From CAJBVG01 sp943371425 (GTDB lineage: Bacteria > Bacteroidota > Bacteroidia > Sphingobacteriales > Sphingobacteriaceae): a stretch of DNA of 64,000 nucleotides. Shown one piece after another: positions 46,357 to 53,770 of the stretch. The notes under the pieces were generated by a model, which saw only the letters and a program-made list of their open reading frames with translations, searched no databases and was not told the DNA's origin. Every line of letters begins with the position of its first letter. The first letter of the stretch is position 1. The position numbers and the translations under genes are program-made. The DNA is taken from contig CALRUR010000001.1 in assembly GCA_943371425.1 (NCBI GenBank), forward strand, positions 258,723 through 322,722. Direction: 5' to 3'.

Positions 46357-46906
46357 CTAATAGTTCTTCTACCTTCTTATAAAATTGTAGTGGCTTTAAA
46401 TTTCTCCAATTTAGTTCATCTAGTTCTCCACCAAAAGAAATGTAATAATCAATATTACTTCTTTTAAACTCGTCGATTACATGTTCTCTAAAATTAATAC
46501 CTGCAATCCAACCGTCTTCAATATCTTGGAACCACTCTTCGTAATAACAATCGTCTGAGCTATGAAAATTTAACACGTTCTCTCCTATTAAAATAAATTT
46601 TGTGATGCCTTCTAAGGTCATCACTTCAATTATTTCTCGTTTGAGGTACATGATGTCGTTCGTTATGCAATCATTCCATTCGCCAATAAATTCAATAATG
46701 GCATAACTTCTATCATAATCAACATAAATAATTTTTAAATACATGGTTGGCGAACCAAAAAAATCCCATTGTGGGTGTATGTAAAAATTATAGATGGTGT
46801 CTGAAAATTCAAATTCAGAATACTCTTTTCCATAGAAGGGAGAGCGTTCATCTTCTGAAGCTATATAATCATCGCGCCATTTATAAAAAGGTTCAATCTC
46901 GTGCAT
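46340..46906 (-). CDS. Conserved protein of unknown function linked to murQ
   Basis: 188 residues from the ATG at 46906 (MHEIEPFYKWRDDYIASED); a start at 46915 is also possible. No signal peptide or membrane segment. Acidic and aromatic, with WDFFGSPTMYLK, IEFIGEWNDCI and ILIGENVLNFHSSDD as notable runs. It resembles a protein I believe is widespread in Bacteroidota, but I know of no function. It overlaps the 3' end of murQ by 14 bp, so it is translated with the MurNAc-recycling genes. Confidence 0.7.
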   Translation of the reverse strand: MHEIEPFYKWRDDYIASEDERSPFYGKEYSEFEFSDTIYNFYIHPQWDFFGSPTMYLKIIYVDYDRSYAIIEFIGEWNDCITNDIMYLKREIIEVMTLEGITKFILIGENVLNFHSSDDCYYEEWFQDIEDGWIAGINFREHVIDEFKRSNIDYYISFGGELDELNWRNLKPLQFYKKVEELLVKRLN

Positions 46907-47702
46907 AGTTTTCAATTGCAGCTCTTACACTGCCATATTTTGTTAATAAATTTGAAGCAATTTCTTCTTCAACTTTTAATTCATCCATTATCATTTTAAC
47001 ACCACGATCTATTAATTTGTTGTTAGATAATTGCATATCTACCATTTTATTTCCTTTTACTCTACCTAACTTAATCATGGTAGCAGTACTGATCATGTTC
47101 AACACTAATTTTTGTGCAGTACCTGATTTCATTCGAGTGCTGCCGGTTACAAACTCTGGCCCAACAATAACTTCTATCGGAAAATCTGCTGTTGCTGCTA
47201 TTAAACTTCCGCTATTGCATACAATTGCACCTGTAAGTAACCCATGTTCTTTAGCCTTGCTTAAACCACCAATTACATAAGGTGTAGAACCAGATGCTGC
47301 AATACCAATAACTGTATCTAACGAGGTAGGCTTGTATTCCGACAAGTCCACCCATGCTTGTGCATTATCATCTTCGGCGAATTCTACTGCTTTTCTAATA
47401 GCAACGTCTCCACCTGCAATTAATCCAATAACTAATCCGTGTGGTACTCCAAAGGTTGGTGGACATTCAGAAGCATCCACAATTCCAAGTCGCCCGCTAG
47501 TTCCTGCACCAATGTAAAATAATCGTCCGCCTTGTTGCATGTTCGCCGCAATTTTGTCGACTAGTTTCTCGATCAATGGAATTACTTTTTCTACTGCGAG
47601 TGGAACAGTTTTATCTTCCGTATTAATATTTGTTAAAAGTTCGAGCGTACTCATCTTTTCTAAATTTGAGTAATACGAACTTTTTTCTGTTGTTTTTTCC
47701 AT
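46893..47702 (-). CDS. murQ: N-acetylmuramic acid 6-phosphate etherase
   Basis: 269 residues, SIS-domain lyase. Landmarks: YIGAGTSGRLGIVDASECPP (about residues 64-83, with the catalytic Glu in ASECPPTFG) and EFVTGSTRMKSGTAQK. It cleaves the lactyl ether of MurNAc-6-phosphate to GlcNAc-6-phosphate in cell-wall recycling. Its start overlaps the end of the kinase gene by one base. Confidence 0.95.
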   Translation of the reverse strand: MEKTTEKSSYYSNLEKMSTLELLTNINTEDKTVPLAVEKVIPLIEKLVDKIAANMQQGGRLFYIGAGTSGRLGIVDASECPPTFGVPHGLVIGLIAGGDVAIRKAVEFAEDDNAQAWVDLSEYKPTSLDTVIGIAASGSTPYVIGGLSKAKEHGLLTGAIVCNSGSLIAATADFPIEVIVGPEFVTGSTRMKSGTAQKLVLNMISTATMIKLGRVKGNKMVDMQLSNNKLIDRGVKMIMDELKVEEEIASNLLTKYGSVRAAIENYARD

Positions 47703-48535
47703 TATGAATGATATTGAATTAATCCGTTGATTGGAATTTGTTCTACCGTTCCCAATTCATATCCGTATTGCAAAATTACGTCTTTCCATTCATCTCTAAA
47801 ATAAAAAGCGATAGAACCCGTACAATGTATTGTATTGCTGATGTTTTTATTATAAGGCACAATTTGCTTCTCCATAAAATCAGTAAAACATTTTTTTAAT
47901 AATTGTTGAACATACCCATGCGATTTATGTTTGCCTAACCAAGTGGTAAAAGAAGCCAAGAAAGCATTTGCGGCAGGTTCTTTGTAAATTTTTGTTAAGT
48001 AATAATCTATTTGAAGAGGGAACTTTTCAAAAAAATCTTTTTTCAGTTCAGCTGGCGTTATGTTATACCAAATATCGGAGAGTACTTGTTTCCCTATATA
48101 AGCACCAGAACCTTCGTCGCCAATTACATACCCTAGCGAGGGTGTGTTTGCAATAATTTGTTCGCCATTGTACAAACAAGAATTTGAGCCCGTGCCTAAT
48201 ATTACCGCAATGCCTTCTTTATGTTGGCATAAGGACCTGGCTACTGCGAGTAAATCATGTTGAACATCGATGTGTGCAACAGGATTTATTTGGACCAAAG
48301 CATCATAAACAATTTTATTATTATTGGGTGTGGAACAACCTGCACCGTAATAAAAGATGGAATCAGGAATGTGTAACAAATTAGGTATAATTTCTAACCG
48401 AATAAGGTTCATAATATATTCAGGAGAACTTACATATGGGTTAATACCAAGAGTTTGAATCTCTTGCAGGCATACTCCCTTGTTTACTAAACACCAAAGT
48501 GTTTTGGTACTACCACTGTCTACGATTAATTGCAT
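47702..48535 (-). CDS. BadF/BadG-type amino-sugar kinase (GlcNAc/MurNAc kinase)
   Basis: 277 residues, ASKHA fold. Phosphate-binding loop LIVDSGSTKT at residues 3-12, VILGTGSNSCLY near 115, and GYVIGDEGSGAYIG near 135-148 are hallmarks of N-acetylglucosamine kinases in this family. Neighbouring murQ suggests that MurNAc is a substrate (as for MurK-type kinases); that is inference. First gene of the unit; the divergent protease gene begins about 75 bp away. Confidence 0.88.
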   Translation of the reverse strand: MQLIVDSGSTKTLWCLVNKGVCLQEIQTLGINPYVSSPEYIMNLIRLEIIPNLLHIPDSIFYYGAGCSTPNNNKIVYDALVQINPVAHIDVQHDLLAVARSLCQHKEGIAVILGTGSNSCLYNGEQIIANTPSLGYVIGDEGSGAYIGKQVLSDIWYNITPAELKKDFFEKFPLQIDYYLTKIYKEPAANAFLASFTTWLGKHKSHGYVQQLLKKCFTDFMEKQIVPYNKNISNTIHCTGSIAFYFRDEWKDVILQYGYELGTVEQIPINGLIQYHS

Positions 48536-48609
48536 TTTGGAATGAAATTAAATTAATATCTTCGTTATTACAAAGGCAAACGATTCGCCTTATTAATTGT
48601 ATTTATTGC

Positions 48610-50208
48610 ATGCAAAATAAGAAAACTTCTCCGATAGCATTATCCATACAGTTTACAGTTATATTAATTTTAGGGATGTACATGGGTTACCGATTTAAGG
48701 AAGAAATTGGTAGTATAGGATTAAAATCGCGTACGAGTAGTACAGAGCAAATTATGCGATTAATAGAGAAAAGATATGTTGATAGTGTTGATATTAAAAC
48801 ACTTGAACAAGAAACTATAGAAGAGTTGTTGTCTAAACTCGACCCACATTCTGTATACATTACAGCAGAAGATTACTCAAAATCAAACGAAATATTAGAA
48901 GGGAATTTTGAAGGAATTGGGGTGGAATTTTATTTATTAAACGATACTATTTATGTGGTGTCTGCTATTGCCGGCGGTCCGAGTGAGCAATTGGGCATAC
49001 GAGCTGGCGATAAAATAATTAAGGTTGATGGGAAAATAGTGGCTGGTAAAAAAATTACGAATGCTGATGTAGGGAGTTATTTGCGTGGCGAAAAGGGATC
49101 GAAAGTGAAAGTGAGTATTAAGCGCAATAACAATAAACAGTTAATTGATTATGTAATAACCAGGGGAACTATTCCATTAAACAGCGTGGATGTTTCGTAC
49201 ATGGCTAGTAAAGAAATTGGGTATATAAAAGTAAGTTCATTTGGAAGTACAACCTATGATGAATTTTTTGAAGCCTTGAAAAATTTAAAAAAAGAAGGCT
49301 TAAAGAGCTTGATTTTAGATTTGAGGGGAAATACAGGCGGATATTTGAATACTGCTATTATGATTGCGGACGAATTACTGGAAGACAACAAGTTAATTGT
49401 GTATACGGAAGGCAAGGCTTCACCTAAGAAAGAGGAGTATGCAACTTCTGCAGGTAATTTTGAGCAAGGTAAATTAATTGTTTTAGTAGATGAGGGTTCG
49501 GCATCGGCGAGTGAAATTGTGGCAGGTGCAGTGCAAGACTGGGATCGAGGAATTATAGTAGGCAGAAGAAGTTTCGGGAAAGGATTGGTACAAGAGCAAG
49601 CTACCTTGGCAGATGGGGCTCGTTTAAGGCTCACCATAGCACGATACTACACTCCAACCGGACGATGTATACAAAAACCCTATAACATGGGTAAAGAGGC
49701 GTATTTGAGCGATGTGCAAAACAGGTATGTACATGGTGAACTTGGAAATGCCGACAGTGTGCTAACGAAAGGAGATAAAGCATATAAAACTCCTGCTGGT
49801 AAAATTGTATATGGAGGAGGCGGTATTTACCCAGATGTGTATATTCCTATTGATACAAGCGATTATTCATTGTTTTATTCGAGATTAATTTCTGAAGGGG
49901 TTTTATCAGAATATATTTATACCTGGACCGACAAACACAAGGAACCGCTGAAAGCGATAAAAAACTTGGATCGATTTATGACTGACTTTAAAGTTGAAAA
50001 TTCAATGTTTGATGAATTAATTTCAATCGCTAATAAAAAGGGCATCACTTCTAGTTCGAATGATTTAAAAAGATCTTCAAAATCTATTAAAATTCATATT
50101 AAAGCATTAATTGCACGCCAATACTTTGGCAATGTAGGTTATTATAGGGTTCAACAAGAGCTGGATAATGGCTTGGTAAAGTCGATCGACTTATTAAAAG
50201 CAAACTAG
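48610..50208 (+). CDS. S41 family carboxyl-terminal processing protease
   Basis: 532 residues. N-terminal membrane anchor (ALSIQFTVILILGMYMGY), PDZ domain at about 85-165 (GIGVEFYLLND, GIRAGDKIIKVDG), then the S41 catalytic domain with the Ser-Lys dyad in DEGSASASEIVAG and GRRSFGKGLVQE. The C-terminal extension is about 130 residues. It cleaves envelope proteins in the periplasm. The ATG at 48610 gives the anchor at the very start; the longer frame to 48499 would run over the kinase gene start. Confidence 0.93.
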   Translation: MQNKKTSPIALSIQFTVILILGMYMGYRFKEEIGSIGLKSRTSSTEQIMRLIEKRYVDSVDIKTLEQETIEELLSKLDPHSVYITAEDYSKSNEILEGNFEGIGVEFYLLNDTIYVVSAIAGGPSEQLGIRAGDKIIKVDGKIVAGKKITNADVGSYLRGEKGSKVKVSIKRNNNKQLIDYVITRGTIPLNSVDVSYMASKEIGYIKVSSFGSTTYDEFFEALKNLKKEGLKSLILDLRGNTGGYLNTAIMIADELLEDNKLIVYTEGKASPKKEEYATSAGNFEQGKLIVLVDEGSASASEIVAGAVQDWDRGIIVGRRSFGKGLVQEQATLADGARLRLTIARYYTPTGRCIQKPYNMGKEAYLSDVQNRYVHGELGNADSVLTKGDKAYKTPAGKIVYGGGGIYPDVYIPIDTSDYSLFYSRLISEGVLSEYIYTWTDKHKEPLKAIKNLDRFMTDFKVENSMFDELISIANKKGITSSSNDLKRSSKSIKIHIKALIARQYFGNVGYYRVQQELDNGLVKSIDLLKAN

Positions 50209-50224
50209 GTAGAAATTTTAGGGC

Positions 50225-50265
50225 AAAAAAAAAAGCCTCACAATTAGGAGGCTTTAATTTCTTTT
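50225..50265. terminator. Bidirectional rho-independent terminator
   Basis: AGCCTC (50234-50239) pairs with GAGGCT (50248-50253). On the minus strand the stem is followed by about ten T residues; on the plus strand by TTTAATTTCTTTT. It serves both the convergent S41 protease gene and the small lipoprotein gene. Confidence 0.88.
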
Positions 50266-50274
50266 GAGTAAAGA

Positions 50275-50484
50275 TTACTGAGCAACTTCTGTAGTAGCTG
50301 TAGTATCTACAACAACTGAAGAATCAGCAGCCATAGAAGCAGCGTTTGAAATTGAATCAGCTTGAGCAGCAGCAATTGAATCAGCCATAGCTTTTTCTTT
50401 AGCAGCTTTTTGCTCAGCACTTTCTCCACATGCAACGAATCCAAAGATACCTGCAGTTAACAATAAAACTAATACTTTTTTCAT
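50275..50484 (-). CDS. Small alanine/aspartate-rich lipoprotein
   Basis: 69 residues. Lipobox FVAC at about residues 16-19, then a low-complexity tail rich in Ala, Ser and Asp (KAMADSIAAAQADSISNAAS). Likely forms a helix and is anchored in an envelope membrane. Such short lipoproteins are frequent and often highly expressed in Bacteroidota, with no known role. It has its own promoter and a strong terminator, which supports a real, separately expressed gene. Confidence 0.8.
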   Translation of the reverse strand: MKKVLVLLLTAGIFGFVACGESAEQKAAKEKAMADSIAAAQADSISNAASMAADSSVVVDTTATTEVAQ

Positions 50485-50511
50485 TTTTGGTTATAAGATT
50501 TTAAAACGCAG

Positions 50512-50540
50512 CAAAGGTAAAATAAAAAAATCAATTCAAA
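50512..50540 (-). promoter_or_regulatory. Candidate promoter of the small lipoprotein gene
   Basis: On the minus strand TACCTTTG (50512-50519) fits TAnnTTTG exactly; TTTG (50537-50540) lies 17 nt upstream, slightly short of the usual spacing. The 5' leader would be only about 20-25 nt. Confidence 0.6.
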
Positions 50541-50571
50541 AGAAATATTTTATAAATATTTCAAAGTGTAA

Positions 50572-51873
50572 CTATTTCTGCCTCAAATAAATGCTAATTG
50601 GCACCCCTGAAAAGTCGAAATTTTCTCTTAACTTATTCTCTAAGAAGCGTTTATAAGGCTCCTTCACATATTGTGGTAAATTACAGAAAAAAGCAAAGGC
50701 TGGCGACTTTCCAGGCAACTGAGTCACGTATTTTATCTTTACATACTTCCCTTTTAAACTTGGAGGAGGAGTTGCTTGAATAATTTCGAGCATCACATCG
50801 TTCAATTTAGAAGTAGGAATATGTTTCGTTTTGTTGATATAAACTTCGTTAGCCGTTTCAATTGCTTTAAAAACTCTTTGTTTGGTTAATGCCGAAGTGA
50901 AAATAATAGGAACATCCACAAATGGAGCCATTTTTTCTTTTATACGGTCTTCGAAAGCTTTACTGGTTTTGTGGTCTTTTTCTACCAAATCCCACTTATT
51001 TACGAGCACCACTACGCCTTTATGGTTTTTCTCAATAAGGTTAAATATGTTGATGTCTTGAGATTCCATGCCTTCGGTAGCATCTACCATCAGTATACAA
51101 ACATCTGCTTTTTCTAAAGCCTTAATGGTTCGCATTACGGAGTAGAACTCAATATTTTCGTTTACTTTGGTTTTTTTACGCAGTCCGGCAGTATCAATTA
51201 ACATAAAATGATGGCCGAATTGGTTGTATTCAATTTCGATAGAATCCCGGGTTGTTCCTGCAATAGGAGTTACAATATTCCTATCGCGACCAAGCAATGC
51301 GTTAATAATTGACGATTTACCCACATTTGGGCGCCCTAGGAAGGCATAAGTAGGCAAAGTAGAGGGTTCTTCGAATTCATCCTCGAAATGCTTTACAACA
51401 TCGTCTAAGAGCTCGCCAGTACCACTGCCTGTAATTGATGATATGCAATACAATTCTCCTAATCCGAACGAATAGAAAACTGATGCTTCTGAAATAAGAT
51501 TATTGTTATCCACTTTATTGGCCACTACAAATACTGGCTTTTTAGAACGGCGCAACATGGTTGCTATTTCATCGTCAAGATCGGTGATGCCGGTTTTAAC
51601 ATCAACCATAAAAATAATTACACTTGCTTCTTCAATGGCAATTATTACTTGTTCACGGATAGCTGCTTCAAATTGGTCTTCAGAATTAGCTACGTATCCA
51701 CCTGTATCGATAATGGTGAATTTCTTACCAATCCACTCAGCAGTTTCATAATGTCTATCGCGGGTTACTCCACTAAAATCGTCGACTATTGCCTTACGGC
51801 TTTCAGATAGTCTGTTAAAGAGGGTCGATTTCCCTACGTTTGGTCGCCCTACAATGGCTACTATATTACTCAT
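50572..51873 (-). CDS. der: Ribosome biogenesis GTPase Der (EngA)
   Basis: 433 residues with two consecutive G domains (first GRPNVGKSTLFN near residue 8, second GRPNVGKSSIIN near residue 180) and a C-terminal KH-like domain. G3 and G4 motifs (DTGG, NKVD; DTAG, NKWD) are intact in both. It assists 50S subunit assembly. It follows era by 21 bp. Confidence 0.97.
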   Translation of the reverse strand: MSNIVAIVGRPNVGKSTLFNRLSESRKAIVDDFSGVTRDRHYETAEWIGKKFTIIDTGGYVANSEDQFEAAIREQVIIAIEEASVIIFMVDVKTGITDLDDEIATMLRRSKKPVFVVANKVDNNNLISEASVFYSFGLGELYCISSITGSGTGELLDDVVKHFEDEFEEPSTLPTYAFLGRPNVGKSSIINALLGRDRNIVTPIAGTTRDSIEIEYNQFGHHFMLIDTAGLRKKTKVNENIEFYSVMRTIKALEKADVCILMVDATEGMESQDINIFNLIEKNHKGVVVLVNKWDLVEKDHKTSKAFEDRIKEKMAPFVDVPIIFTSALTKQRVFKAIETANEVYINKTKHIPTSKLNDVMLEIIQATPPPSLKGKYVKIKYVTQLPGKSPAFAFFCNLPQYVKEPYKRFLENKLRENFDFSGVPISIYLRQK

Positions 51874-51894
51874 AATTTCTTCTTAAACGGGTTA

Positions 51895-52776
51895 CTACTG
51901 ATCGTAACCAAATCTTTTTAAATAATTTTTCTTGTTTCTCCAATCACTCACCACTTTCACAAAAAGCTCCAAGAACACTTTTTTGCCAACAAATTCTTCA
52001 ATAGATTTTCTCGACTCGGTTCCTGTTTTTTTAATTGATTCTCCTCTATGCCCAAGAATAATTGCTTTTTGCGACTCTCTTTCAACAATTATTTCGGCTT
52101 GAATTTTCACAATGTGGTCTTCTTCTTTAAACGAAGTAACCACTACTTCGGTACTGTATGGAATTTCTTTTTGATAGAACATTAATATTTTTTCGCGAAT
52201 CATTTCTGAAACGATGAAACGTTCTGTTCTATCGGTATACGAATCATCTTTCGGATAATATGCCGGATGTTCTGGCATGCTCTTAATGATGTATTCGAAT
52301 ATTTCTTTTACTTGGAATTCATGTAAGGCAGATGCCGCAAATATGGCTACTGGGTTTAAGGTATTCTTCCAATATTCTATTTTCTCTAATATTTCTTCTT
52401 GTTTAGCCTTGTCGACTTTATTTATAATTACCACAATTGGCGATAAACAATGTTCTATAGACTTAATAACCTCCTCCTCGTCGTGTTTTTCGTGTATATC
52501 GGTAACCAAAAGCACTAAATCGGCATCTGTAAGTGAACCATATACAGCACTCATCATAGATTCATGTAAGCCATAAAGGGGTTTAATGATTCCTGGAGTG
52601 TCTGAAAACACCACTTGGTAGTCTTCTTCGTTCATTATTCCCAGTATTCTGTGGCGGGTAGTTTGCGCTTTTGGGGTGATGATCGATAGCTTTTCACCGA
52701 GCAAAGCATTCAATAATGTGGATTTACCAGCATTAGGCTTACCTATAATTGACACAAAACCAGCCTTATGACTCAT
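51895..52776 (-). CDS. era: GTPase Era
   Basis: 293 residues. G1 GKPNAGKSTLLN, switch TPKAQTTRHRI, G3 SDTPGII, G4 INKVDKA, then a KH domain with ILGHRGESIKKTG. It binds 16S rRNA and couples 30S maturation to the cell cycle. The ATG at 52776 gives the normal start MSHKAGFVSIIG; the longer frame to 52830 would run through the promoter repeat. Co-transcribed with der. Confidence 0.96.
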   Translation of the reverse strand: MSHKAGFVSIIGKPNAGKSTLLNALLGEKLSIITPKAQTTRHRILGIMNEEDYQVVFSDTPGIIKPLYGLHESMMSAVYGSLTDADLVLLVTDIHEKHDEEEVIKSIEHCLSPIVVIINKVDKAKQEEILEKIEYWKNTLNPVAIFAASALHEFQVKEIFEYIIKSMPEHPAYYPKDDSYTDRTERFIVSEMIREKILMFYQKEIPYSTEVVVTSFKEEDHIVKIQAEIIVERESQKAIILGHRGESIKKTGTESRKSIEEFVGKKVFLELFVKVVSDWRNKKNYLKRFGYDQ

Positions 52777-52790
52777 AATATTGAAAATAA

Positions 52791-52822
52791 TTTGGATTGC
52801 AAAGAAACGAATTATATCTTTG
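52791..52822 (+). promoter_or_regulatory. Promoter of the initiator tRNA gene, embedded in an inverted repeat
   Basis: TTTG (52791-52794), a 20-nt spacer and TATCTTTG (52815-52822) fit the Bacteroidetes consensus well. The two elements are part of a perfect 14-bp inverted repeat (52792-52805 and 52817-52830, core GGATTGCAAAGA). The minus-strand equivalent TTTCTTTG is a weaker match and could serve era. Confidence 0.7.
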
Positions 52823-52868
52823 CAATCCAATTAAAAAGGACCTTGTGTTCAGATTTAGTTGTAGATAG

Positions 52869-52941
<73 letters not shown>

Positions 52942-52950
52942 CCCAGAATA

Positions 52951-52984
52951 ATTAGCTAATTAGCCAATGTGCCAATTAGCTAAT
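52951..52984. repeat. AT-rich palindromic repeat (TTAGCTAA type)
   Basis: Two copies of AATTAGCTAATT-like palindromes in inverted arrangement directly after the tRNA gene. The same motif recurs at 53528-53541 and 53736-53770. No terminator-like T-run of length follows. Confidence 0.55.
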
Positions 52985-53081
52985 TTTGTTTTAAGTCAAT
53001 ATAAAAGCGTTAATAAGTTATTAGGTTATTTAGTTAATAGGCAAATAGGTTGCTGGGTAGTTGTTCCAAAAATATTGTAGG

Positions 53082-53131
53082 GGCTCTTATCCGCCGCGGC
53101 GGACATAGGTTCGAGTCCTGTTCCCGCTACC
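53082..53131 (+). repeat. Modified tRNA-fMet 3'-half copy 1 (left boundary of GIY-YIG element)
   Basis: A 50-bp sequence identical to 53472-53521. It starts GGCTC like the anticodon arm of the tRNA, then has TTATCCGCCGCGGCGGA in place of the tRNA's ATAACCCGAAGGT, then 28 bases identical to the tRNA 3' end (53104-53131 equals 52916-52943). It contains a perfect 14-bp GC palindrome (53090-53103). It lacks the 5' half, so it is not a tRNA gene. Confidence 0.9.
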
Positions 53132-53132
53132 T

Positions 53133-53162
53133 AAAGCCTTACAGAAATGTAGGGCTTTTTTT
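53133..53162 (+). terminator. Rho-independent terminator after tRNA 3'-half copy 1
   Basis: An 11-bp stem (53133-53143 and 53148-53158, AAAGCC...GGGCTT) with a GAAA loop and a T-run to 53162. It may be the original terminator of the tRNA gene, now separated from it. Confidence 0.85.
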
Positions 53163-53222
53163 ATAGGTTCAGTTTTTACACCAACAAAGAATTGTAAGTT
53201 AATTTTATATAGGGAGAGTGGG

Positions 53223-53441
53223 ATGTTCGTGGTTTACGTTTTGTTTTCAGAAAAATTTAATAAGCACTATACTGGTTTTACTTCTAATTTAAATGCTCGT
53301 TTATTGTCTCATAATGAACTCGACAAAAAAAGTTTTACATCTAAGTATAGACCTTGGAAATTAATATATACAAAAGATTTCGAAATAAAATCTGAAGCCA
53401 TGGAATTTGAAAAATGGCTTAAAACTGGTGTCGGAAGATAG
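53223..53441 (+). CDS. Small GIY-YIG domain endonuclease
   Basis: 72 residues that form a near-minimal GIY-YIG domain. The two signature strands are VYVLFS and HYTGFT (the Y-x-G pair), followed by the helix NLNARLLSHN with the catalytic Arg, and EAMEFEKWLK with the metal-binding Glu. Small stand-alone GIY-YIG proteins of 80-100 residues are common in Bacteroidota. Here a TAG ends the frame after GVGR; without it the frame would go on as FIKNLPH, so the C-terminus may be truncated. An unusually purine-rich site (AGGGAGAGTGGG) precedes the ATG. It lies between the two tRNA-derived repeats. Confidence 0.82.
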   Translation: MFVVYVLFSEKFNKHYTGFTSNLNARLLSHNELDKKSFTSKYRPWKLIYTKDFEIKSEAMEFEKWLKTGVGR

Positions 53442-53471
53442 TTTATTAAAAATTTACCTCATTAATGTCGT

Positions 53472-53521
53472 GGCTCTTATCCGCCGCGGCGGACATAGGT
53501 TCGAGTCCTGTTCCCGCTACC
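53472..53521 (+). repeat. Modified tRNA-fMet 3'-half copy 2 (right boundary of GIY-YIG element)
   Basis: Identical over 50 bp to copy 1, 390 bp away. Its match to the real tRNA 3' end is longer: 33 bases (53494-53526 equals 52916-52948), including five bases beyond the mature tRNA. This suggests it marks the original downstream flank. It contains the same 14-bp palindrome at 53480-53493. Confidence 0.9.
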
Positions 53522-53768
53522 CAGAAGGTTAATTAGCTAATTGAAACTTACTACTTAGAGTTTTCACCAAAGTCCTTCTTAGATCCATTCAATAAACTCA
53601 CAAAATCCTTTAATTTACAAAGAAATTCGATTACGAAAGATCTGTAACTACAATGCTATTGAATAAAAATTTGCAACATTCTTCTCTGCTTATAAATTTT
53701 GAATGCACGCAGTGAAATAAGCTACGAAGCACCCCATTAGCTAATTAGCTAATTATCACATTAGCTAA
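53522..53768. other. Intergenic region without a recognised gene
   Basis: About 250 bp between the right tRNA-fragment repeat and the PorE-like gene stop. I see no coding frame of note. It holds another TTAGCTAA palindrome near 53530 and the palindromic cluster at 53736-53770. Confidence 0.6.
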
Positions 53769-53770
53769 TT
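53736..53770. repeat. AT-rich palindromic repeat cluster at the 3' end of the PorE-like gene
   Basis: Three tandem TTAGCTAATT-like palindromes run into the stop codon of the PorE-like gene. They are the same family as at 52951-52984. They could fold at the mRNA 3' end and act as a terminator or stabiliser. Confidence 0.5.

Noticed and set aside
48499..48609. Longer N-terminus of the S41 protease
   Set aside because: It would overlap the divergent kinase gene and place 37 residues before the membrane anchor.
53082..53521. Possible second and third tRNA genes
   Set aside because: Both copies have only the 3' half; there is no D arm or acceptor 5' strand, and the anticodon arm is replaced by a palindrome.
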